A stretch of 41,496 nt of DNA. Source: Akkermansiaceae bacterium UBA5689 (GTDB taxonomy: Bacteria; Verrucomicrobiota; Verrucomicrobiia; Verrucomicrobiales; Akkermansiaceae). The stretch is taken from the NCBI GenBank assembly GCA_002420305.1, contig DIHT01000171.1:14405-55900 (forward strand), read 5' to 3'. This document shows, one piece after another, positions 17,559 to 24,900 of the stretch. The notes beneath the pieces are model-generated. The model was not told where the DNA came from. It made no database searches and was given only the letters and a program-made list of their open reading frames with translations. Within the stretch, counting starts at the first letter, position 1. The number at the start of each line of letters is the position of its first letter. The position numbers and the translations under genes are program-made.

Positions 17559-17590
17559 GTCGCCGCCAACCCGTGAGGGGTGGCGGCGAC
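17559..17590 (-). terminator. Strong stem-loop after the porin gene
   Basis: A 14-bp GC-rich stem (GTCGCCGCCAACCC / GGGGTGGCGGCGAC, one mismatch) with loop GTGA, about 50 bp past the porin stop at 17640. No T-run follows on the minus strand. It separates the porin from the flavin operon downstream. Confidence 0.6.
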
Positions 17591-17639
17591 CAAGGTTATG
17601 AGTATGAATACGCGTAGCAATCTACGCAGTGTTCAAAGT

Positions 17640-18701
17640 TTAGAAGCTGTATCCAACACCGAGGTTGATGGACTCAGCGCCACCGGCGTCATTGTAATCA
17701 GCTTTGAAGACAACGTTGTCGATAGGCCAGTAATTCACACCTACGGTTACCACGTCGGTGGTGTCACCGGTGTAATCCTGGTATTCAGCGTAGCGAGCAA
17801 AGACTCCCAAGTTGTCGCTGATCTTGTAGGATGGCTCAATGAAGTAACCCCACTGCTCATCAGCTCCTGCTGCTGCAGCGGCTGCACCGCCGATGTCCCA
17901 GCTGGAAACAAGGCCACGAAGGCGGAAAGCGCCCATGTTCGCGTCAAGAGTGGCGCCAAGAAGAGTGGCGTCGGCTCCGTCTCTTCCCTGAGTAATATCA
18001 CTCTGATACTGAGCGAAACCAGCAACCTGAAAACCGTTGCCACTGTAGGTGACGCGACCAGTGACGGCAGCGTCCTCTGCAGGCGCTTCAGCAACCTTCT
18101 TACGTCCGCTACGGATCTTGTAAGAATCAGGAACTGACAGTCCGGAGTGAACTGCAACGTCCCATTTGATTGCCTCACTACTTCCGCTCAGGCCAAGACC
18201 AGCTTCCCACCAAGTGGTAGGAATGATGTTCTTCTCAACCGGATTCCGCTCCACACCGTAAAAGGTGTCGGGCTCATGAGTCTCGTTAAGTGTTCCTACA
18301 GGCAGGAGGAAGAGACCAGCCTTGAAGCTTGTTCCTCCGTCCATTGTGATGTCGATGTAGGCCTGCTCGAGCTCGACCTCACCGGGCTTGCCGTCTCCCG
18401 CAAGGGAGTGCTCAAGTTCAAATTCAGAATACAAGGCGATCTTGTCACTGAATCGGTGGTTAACAAAGAGAACCCAACGGTGGAAATCAATCTCGTTGTC
18501 GTCGTCTTGGTTTAGGTTTAAGTGCAACTCGCCATATCCACCTAGAGAGGTGTTTTGGAACCAGTCGCTTCCAACGCTGCCGTTGTTGTAAGCAGCGTCG
18601 AGGTCCTCGTGATCTTTCGCAGCCACTTGCGCGGCAGACGCCAGAATTCCAAGGCCAAGGATGAGAGACCCGGAGGTCCGTCTGATGGTAGTAGCTGTCA
18701 T
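17640..18701 (-). CDS. Outer-membrane porin (OprP/OprO-like fold)
   Basis: The protein has 353 residues with a clear signal peptide (core SLILGLGILASAAQVAA, cleavage around residue 28). The mature protein is an antiparallel beta-strand barrel by composition. FSDKIALYSEFELEH and VELEQAYIDI are typical of phosphate-selective-porin-type proteins, and GLFLLPVGTLNETHEPDTFYGVERNPVE is a recognisable loop of that class. It ends GVGYSF with the C-terminal Phe needed for barrel assembly. The transported solute cannot be read. It is upstream of, and on the same strand as, the FMN-binding/PepSY/ApbE operon, and the two upstream regions share a 9-bp inverted repeat, so both may serve one uptake or reduction process. 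Confidence 0.85.
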   Translation of the reverse strand: MTATTIRRTSGSLILGLGILASAAQVAAKDHEDLDAAYNNGSVGSDWFQNTSLGGYGELHLNLNQDDDNEIDFHRWVLFVNHRFSDKIALYSEFELEHSLAGDGKPGEVELEQAYIDITMDGGTSFKAGLFLLPVGTLNETHEPDTFYGVERNPVEKNIIPTTWWEAGLGLSGSSEAIKWDVAVHSGLSVPDSYKIRSGRKKVAEAPAEDAAVTGRVTYSGNGFQVAGFAQYQSDITQGRDGADATLLGATLDANMGAFRLRGLVSSWDIGGAAAAAAGADEQWGYFIEPSYKISDNLGVFARYAEYQDYTGDTTDVVTVGVNYWPIDNVVFKADYNDAGGAESINLGVGYSF

Positions 18702-19041
18702 TCTCAGTTTTTGGAGTTAGTGCCTTAAAGGTGTGTGTAATTACGGTTTCCTTAAAGGTGTGCAGGTTTTATCGAGAATGGGTCTCAACAACAACAACAT
18801 TCCCTAATCTCGATGATTTTTCTTTTAACTAACTAATAATTAGATCTTTAAGAGCTTCTTTCGCCTCCTTTGCGAGCCCATATCGTCTAGAGATCTCTCA
18901 GAACACAAGCCCTCGCACCGTTCCATGAACCCTGCGGCACCCCTCTTCGACTCCCCGGCAGGCGAAACAGAAGTCTCATCAATACGCCCATAGGAGCTTC
19001 TTTCGCTTTTCGCTCCGCCAGCCCGAGCTCAGGGTGAGAGC
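18702..19041. promoter_or_regulatory. Intergenic region upstream of porin and esterase
   Basis: No gene was found. Two direct copies of CCTTAAAGGTGTG (18723-18735 and 18750-18762, starts 27 bp apart) lie just upstream of the porin start; each contains the CCTTTAAGG inverted repeat on the minus strand. An AT-rich stretch with CTAATAATTAG and TCTTTAAGA follows. GAGCTTCTTTCGC occurs directly repeated at 18852-18864 and 18994-19006. The divergent porin and esterase promoters must lie here, but I cannot assign their elements. Confidence 0.45.
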
Positions 19042-20229
19042 ATGATCCGCCTCCTCATTCTCATCCTGTGCGCAAACAGCCTGAGTTCACCCTCTCAGGC
19101 GCAAGATCGGACCGCCCTCCGGCAGGGAGGGTATTTTAAACCCGCAGCAGCGCTCCTCGAACTGGAAAGGATTACCTCCAAGGTCCCCGACCTCGCTGCA
19201 TGGACCAAACGCCGTGCAAGCGTGCGCGCAGGCATCCTTGAGGGGGCTGGCCTTCACCTCCTCCCAAAGAAAACCCCACTCAACCCCCTCCGTCATTCAA
19301 AGCGCACTCACGACGGATACACGGTAGAAAACGTGGCACTCGAAACTGCACCCGGACTTTTCCTTTGCGGAAATCTCTACCTCCCCTCCGGGCAGCAGAA
19401 GAACATGGCGGCGGTTCTTTGCCCTCACGGACACGCCCGAGACCCCGCCTATACGAAAGAAGGGAGGCTGCGGCCGGAGATGCAATACCGTTGTGCTACC
19501 CTCGCGAGGATGGGGGCCGCCGTTTTTTCCTACGATATGATCGGCTACTCGGACTCGCGTAAATTGGGATGGAATCACAATCACGGAAAGCAGGTCCTCG
19601 GTTTGCAGTGCTGGAACAGCATCCGCGCTCTTGACTTCATTCTTTCTCTCCCGGGAGTCGACTCCTCCCGGGTTGGAGTCACCGGCGCCTCGGGAGGAGG
19701 CACCCAGACCTTCCTCCTGACTGCTCTTGATGACCGGGTCACTGCTTCCGCTCCCTGTGTCATGGTCTCGGCGCATTTCTTCGGTGGGTGTGCCTGTGAG
19801 AGCGGAGTTCCGATCCACGTGCGTCCATCTCACATCACCAACAATACCGAAATCGCAGCGCTTTGCGCTCCGAGGCCGATGTTACTCATTTCGTGCGGGG
19901 GCGACTGGACCTCTCATACGCCCCAAGTTGAATTCCCTTTCGTACGACGCATCTATGGAATGTATGGCCGGAGTAATCTTGTCGAAAACGCTCACCTTCC
20001 AGATGAGGGTCACGACTACGGAGCCTCCAAGCGGCAGGCAATGTATCGGTTCTTCGAAAAACACCTCAAGTTGTCACAGGGACTGCAGTGGAAGAACAAG
20101 GATGATGCGACCATGAACGAGTCCACAGTGCTCCTGGAGTCTCATCAAACCCTGCAGGTCTTCAGCGAAAAGCATCCTGTTCCCCCGCATGCCCTCAAAC
20201 CAAACTCACCTGTAACCTTCTCCCGCTAG
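19042..20229 (+). CDS. Secreted alpha/beta hydrolase (acetylxylan-esterase-like)
   Basis: The protein has 395 residues with a signal peptide (MIRLLILILCANSLSSPSQAQ). It has the alpha/beta-hydrolase layout: a CPHGHARD oxyanion-type turn, YDMIGYSDSR, the nucleophile elbow GASGGG with Ser217, and His324 in DEGHDYG. The probable acid lies near SCGGDWTSHTP. Large secreted hydrolases of this pattern are common in Planctomycetes and Verrucomicrobia, where they are often annotated as acetylxylan esterases or dienelactone-hydrolase-like. The substrate is unknown; action on plant- or algal-polysaccharide esters is a guess. A large fold-back structure begins at its stop codon. Confidence 0.8.
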   Translation: MIRLLILILCANSLSSPSQAQDRTALRQGGYFKPAAALLELERITSKVPDLAAWTKRRASVRAGILEGAGLHLLPKKTPLNPLRHSKRTHDGYTVENVALETAPGLFLCGNLYLPSGQQKNMAAVLCPHGHARDPAYTKEGRLRPEMQYRCATLARMGAAVFSYDMIGYSDSRKLGWNHNHGKQVLGLQCWNSIRALDFILSLPGVDSSRVGVTGASGGGTQTFLLTALDDRVTASAPCVMVSAHFFGGCACESGVPIHVRPSHITNNTEIAALCAPRPMLLISCGGDWTSHTPQVEFPFVRRIYGMYGRSNLVENAHLPDEGHDYGASKRQAMYRFFEKHLKLSQGLQWKNKDDATMNESTVLLESHQTLQVFSEKHPVPPHALKPNSPVTFSR

Positions 20230-20304
20230 GCGACCGTTACCTCCCCTGAAAAGAAGCGGTCTACCCGGAACCTTCTTCTAAGGGGCAGGCCCCTCGCCTA
20301 CGGG
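20222..20304. repeat. 83-bp fold-back (imperfect long hairpin)
   Basis: The two halves pair along most of their length: CCCG/CGGG (20222-20225 with 20301-20304), TAGGCGA/TCGCCTA (20227-20233 with 20294-20300), CCT/AGG, CCCCT/AGGGG (20243-20247 with 20281-20285) and AAGAAG/CTTCTT (20251-20256 with 20272-20277), with small internal loops. It overlaps the esterase stop codon. It could be a terminator-like structure, an mRNA-stabilising end, or a palindromic mobile element. The pseB/pseI deletion scar begins 50 bp further on. Confidence 0.6.
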
Positions 20305-20354
20305 TCATAGCTGATTTAACTAGACATCACGGGTCCTCTCGGCCTGAAGAATTC

Positions 20355-20646
20355 ATGCTCAGCGGCAAATCCTTGCTCATCACCGGCGGAACTGGTTCCC
20401 TCGGAAAAGAATTGACCAGAACCATCCTATGAGTTGACCGAATCCCAGACGGCATTCCGCATGTTTCGTCGCTCTCTCTTTGCCTCGGCTGATATCAAGA
20501 CAGGTGAAGCCCTTACTGCACAGAACGTGCGCTCCATCCGGCCCGGCAATGGACTCGCTCCCAAACACCTTCCGGAGGTCCTGAGGAAAAAGGCTACTCA
20601 GGACATCCCTCTAGGCACGCCCCTCGGTTGGGACTTACTCGACTGA
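20355..20646 (+). pseudogene. Deletion scar fusing pseB start to pseI end (pseudaminic acid locus)
   Basis: 20355-20432 encodes MLSGKSLLITGGTGSLGKEL plus five residues, the N-terminal NAD(P)-binding start of a PseB-type UDP-GlcNAc 4,6-dehydratase (GGTGSLGK). It stops at TGA 20430-20432. Starting in another frame at about 20428, the next 72 codons read YELTESQTAF, then FRRSLFASADIKTGEALT and end GTPLGWDLLD. That is the C-terminal SAF domain of a PseI/NeuB-type sialic-acid or pseudaminic-acid synthase. The two ends are joined out of frame with nothing of the intervening pathway. An internal deletion of a pse operon explains this best. A TTG at 20434 could start a 70-residue SAF-domain peptide, but function is unlikely. 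Confidence 0.75.
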
Positions 20647-20683
20647 GGACAACTCAACACCCCTGCCCCGAAACCGCTCCGTG

Positions 20684-21595
20684 CTATTTGCTGGACCCCT
20701 TCCAGTCCCGCCAGAGCCACCGCATGGTCTCTGGGAAAATTGCTCCTCCGTGCTTCCCACTGTGCCCCCCTTTGCCCCAGACCGTCTTGAAATCATACTT
20801 ACGAAACAGGAGAGCCTTCTCCATCTGAAGATTACTCAACCACCAGTTCCCATGGGCGTTATCCAAATCGTTGGAACCATCCTGCAGGAACACACGCAAC
20901 GGCTTTTTCTCTCCCTTTCGGATCAAGGCCGGATAGACATGGCCGCCGCGGATATTGGTAAAACTCCCGATGTGGCTCACGACCTTTCGGAAGAGGTCTG
21001 GCCGCTGCCATGCAGCCGTAAAGGCACAGATCCCTCCCGAACTCATTCCGCAGATTGCCCGCATGGAGGGATCTTCTGAGAGATTGTGATCCTTGCTGAC
21101 CTCATGGAGAATTTCCTTCTCGAGGAAGGTCACATAATCGGCATTGAGAGAGTCGTATTCCACACTCCGGTTCCTTTTCACCCCCTCCGGAGCTTTCCAA
21201 CCCTGCCGGCCCTCAAATCTATTTGTAAAGAGTCCCGGATTGAGAAAAATCCCGATCGTCACCGGCATAGCGCCCTGATGAATCAGGTTGTCAAATACGA
21301 TTGGTACGCGCAGGTCACCCTCCTCGCTCACGTAGGCATGACCGTCCTGAAACACCATCAGGGCGGCAGGCTTGGCACTGTCATATTGCGCGGGAACGTA
21401 GAGATACCACTGCCGCAAGGTGCCATTGAGGATAGTGCTCCTCCACTCATCCCGGGTCACCTTGCCTCTGGGAATGCCATCCTGACGCTTGGAGTCGGGT
21501 CCGAGATCAAAAGATGGTTGTTTCTCCTCGTCGCCATGAAGCGGGGACAGACAGTTGCAGATCAGGAAGAGGGCGACGACGTTTTTACGACTCAT
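20684..21595 (-). CDS. Secreted esterase (PF00756-type, enterochelin-esterase-like)
   Basis: The protein has 303 residues from the ATG at 21595, chosen over 21625 because it starts the signal peptide MSRKNVVALFLICNCLSPLHG. The fold signature of the putative-esterase family is clear: YLYVPAQYDSAKPAALMVFQDG, the nucleophile elbow GMSSGG with Ser185, SHIGSFTNIRGG, QDGSNDLDNAHGNW supplying the acid, and a final GGHSGKHGG with the His. Relatives include feruloyl esterases, antigen-85 acyltransferases and Fes. Substrate unknown. The gene is convergent with the pse scar and divergent from the alpha-2-macroglobulin gene. Confidence 0.82.
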   Translation of the reverse strand: MSRKNVVALFLICNCLSPLHGDEEKQPSFDLGPDSKRQDGIPRGKVTRDEWRSTILNGTLRQWYLYVPAQYDSAKPAALMVFQDGHAYVSEEGDLRVPIVFDNLIHQGAMPVTIGIFLNPGLFTNRFEGRQGWKAPEGVKRNRSVEYDSLNADYVTFLEKEILHEVSKDHNLSEDPSMRAICGMSSGGICAFTAAWQRPDLFRKVVSHIGSFTNIRGGHVYPALIRKGEKKPLRVFLQDGSNDLDNAHGNWWLSNLQMEKALLFRKYDFKTVWGKGGHSGKHGGAIFPETMRWLWRDWKGSSK

Positions 21596-21917
21596 GGAAA
21601 GGCGCCCAGACCGTGGGGGGAGCACTCAATTCTAAAGCCCTCTTGCCGGAGCGCACTGAAAAACTGTCCGACACAGCTCAGGTCGCGGTGGCATCCGTCA
21701 CCGATATGGCTCTCGGATGAGCCTCTCTGCCAAACTTCCTTCGGGAAATGAGGAGACCTTTTCTAGCGAGAGGCGATCGATTTTTCTTTTTCAGGTGGCA
21801 CTTGCGCCTTAAAAGCTAGAAAACCAGCATCTCATTCTGAGGGTGAAATCGCAATCTCTTCCTCCGCTCAACGAGATGCTATTCCTACACGAAGGCACGC
21901 AGCGCCCCGGAAATTTT
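21596..21917. promoter_or_regulatory. Divergent region between esterase and alpha-2-macroglobulin genes
   Basis: No gene is supported. An inverted repeat AGCATCTC (21826-21833) / GAGATGCT (21873-21880) is visible upstream of the macroglobulin start, and a T-rich tract occupies 21779-21792. No convincing promoter hexamers were found. Confidence 0.3.
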
Positions 21918-24900
21918 ATGAGAACACTGTTTTCCCTTATTCTCTTGCTTACCGCCAGCAGCATCCTGCTTCCCGCTGGACCGCTCCTCAAAGTCAGTTC
22001 CTCGACTCTGACCCCCTCCACGACCTTCAAACTGATCTTCGACAAGGCGATGGTTGAAGAGGAGCAGGTAGGCAAGCCCAGCCCAAATACTCTGATGCGA
22101 ATTGAGCCTGCACTGGCTGGCAATCTGACCTGGGTCTCACCCAATAGCGCTCATTTTGAGCGCACGGACATTCCCAAAATCGCCACGACCTATCATTTCT
22201 CCCTTGAGCCGGGGCACAAGTATCTGGACGGAACAGACATTCCCGAAACCCGCTTCCGATTTCTCCGGACAGCCGCCTTTCAACCTCTGGTGAATTACTG
22301 GCGGGGCGACCTGCGTCACCCTGTATGCTTTCTGAGGTTCAACGATGTGGTTGATCCCTCAGCCATCACACAACCCATATTTTTTACTGCCAAGGGAGGG
22401 GCGAAAGTTGAGGCAATAGTCCGAAGAGGCCTCTATCGTGATCTCGGAAATAGCACTGCCCTCGGACCTGATTGGGAACAGTATTTTCAATCATGGGAGG
22501 CCCCAGCACCCGGTGGGGTTGATCCTGCAACCGAGATCTCTACCGCACTCACCATCTCCCCGGTGCAGCCCCTGCCGGTCGGCGAGGATTGGAAGCTTGT
22601 CCTCGGCGCTGGGGTAAAAAACAGCTCTGCCACTGCTGCGACTACCCGACTCATTGCGCGCTCGATCGGGACTGTCAAAAAATTTGAGGTCACCTCTATC
22701 CGGGCTATCACTCAGCTCGATGCCAAGCCCTACCTGAGTATCAGCCTTTCCAAGAAACTTCCTGAGAATATCACCGCGTCGGATCTCACCGACTTCATTG
22801 TTGTGGAGCCCGCTCCTGCCAACATGACTCTCGAGGTGGGCCGTTCCCTGATCTCAATCCGAGGAGACTTTCCCGGACAATCCAAGTGGAAGGTCACCGT
22901 CAAACAGGGGATCACCGCGGCGGACGGATTAATCATGCCTCAGTCAAAGAGCATGGTGATTCAATTTAAGCATCTGCCTCCCATCCTCGCCGCTCCGAGC
23001 TACGCCGCTGCTCAGCTAGCCACCGGAAACCGAACCTACAGTATCAGAACAGTGAACATCGCGAGTGCCAGGATACGGGCCAAGCGCCTGACCGGCAGAG
23101 ACGCGGTGCGCACCCTTCAGGGCTATCGTCACTACAGTGGAAACGGCCCGGGGAGCAAACGCATCAAGCAGCGTCACGCTCTGCCCTGGTCTCTCGTGGC
23201 GGGAGAAACGGTTTACGACAGCTCCATTGAGCTGGAAAACGCCTACAACACCACGGCTCCCATCGAGATCAACTGGGACGACATCCTGGGAAAGGACAAT
23301 GCCCCTGGCCTGCTTTTCCTCTCCATCGAGGCCGACCCCAAGCCCGGAATGGTGAGCTCCTACCAGAGAAAAAAGTCTACCCAAGCCTACATCCAGATCA
23401 CTGATATCGGACTGGCATGGAAAATTAATGAGAGTGACGCCTTTCTCTATGCCTACTCCTGTGAGACCGGCGCCCCGCTTGCGAATGTCACTCTCGATGT
23501 CTTCGGCGAAGATGCGGCTCCCTTGCAATCAACTCAAACCAACGAGTCTGGGGTTGCCCTCCTTCCCCGGTCCTCCGAGCAGCGCCACTTGAGAGCTTCC
23601 CTCGGTCCGGACCACTTCATCATAGATTTCGATAGCAGCCTCCCCACCGTTTCCATGTGGCGCTTTCCCGTGAATATTGAGTGGGAACCTGCGCTCCCTC
23701 ATAAACGGACAGCCCTGCTCTTCACCGACCGAACTCTCTACCGTCCGGGAGAAGAAGTTCACCTTAAGGGACTCGTCCGTAGGATCAGGGAAAATCGCAG
23801 TGTTCATGAAGAGAGCAGAGACGCGCAACTCCAAATCTTTGATTCCTCTGAGCGCATCCTTGAGCAACGGGACATCACTCTTTCTGACAAGGGCAGCTTC
23901 CACCACAGCTTCACCCTGCCTCCGGAAACAGTTGGCTCTTTCAGGATCGAACTTCTCTGGCCCGAGGAGGTCGCCGCAGCAGCGGAGATGGAAAATTGGT
24001 ATGACCGCAGAGCTCACCTCAGCAGCGCCCAATTTGTCCATATGATTGCGGTTCAGGACTTCCGCCGAAACGCTTTTGCCACAGAGGCCCAGTTCATCAA
24101 GCCCGTTGAAGACAACACCTCCCGGTTATCACTCCGTGCGAACTACTTCCAGGGGCAGCCAGTCGCCGGAGGGGAGGTGGAGTGGTTTTACCGCAGTAAA
24201 GAGGCCGGGTTCTACCCAGCTCTCTTTCGTGATTTCCTTTTCTGCGACCACCGAACCTACGACCCTTATTACTGGTCACACTACTTCGGTTATGGCGAAA
24301 GCTCCTACCAGCGCTCCTTCGGGAGCAAGGATGGCAAAGCCCGTCTCAGCGAGAAAGGTGAAGTGGTCCTGACTTTCGATCTCGCAGAGATCGAATTCCC
24401 TTCACCACGGACGGTTACCGTGACCAGTGAAGTCCGCGATTTACGCAATCAAACCCTATCCGTTGAGGCTTCCACCACCATTCATAGTTCAGACTACTAT
24501 GTTGGCATTTCCCGTCTCGACAAACTCGTCCGAGTTGGGGACGAGGTCGACCTTCGGGCGATTATCGTCGACTCCAAGGGGAGTTTAGTCACGGGGGAGC
24601 CCATCGATTTCACTCTTCAGGTCGACCGCGAAGTCCACGAGCAGGTCAAGACTCGAACCGCCAATGGAACAATTGCTGTGCGCAACGAGAGGCGTATCGA
24701 ATCCGTAGTCGAAGGCCAATCCGTGCAGGTCTTACCCGGGAACAAGGCCGGGACCATTCTCCCCTTCAAGCCCAAGCTGGCAGGCCACTATATCCTGACC
24801 CTCTCCGGAACCGATCCCAAAGGACGCCCAATCCGCACTGCGGTGACTCAGCACGTCTACGGCTCAAAAGAATACCCGTGGGCTTATGAGAATGGCATGC

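Noticed and set aside
20434..20646. Independent 70-residue SAF-domain gene starting at TTG
   Set aside because: The sequence matches the C-terminus of PseI/NeuB and abuts a pseB start; a deletion scar explains it better than a small functional gene.
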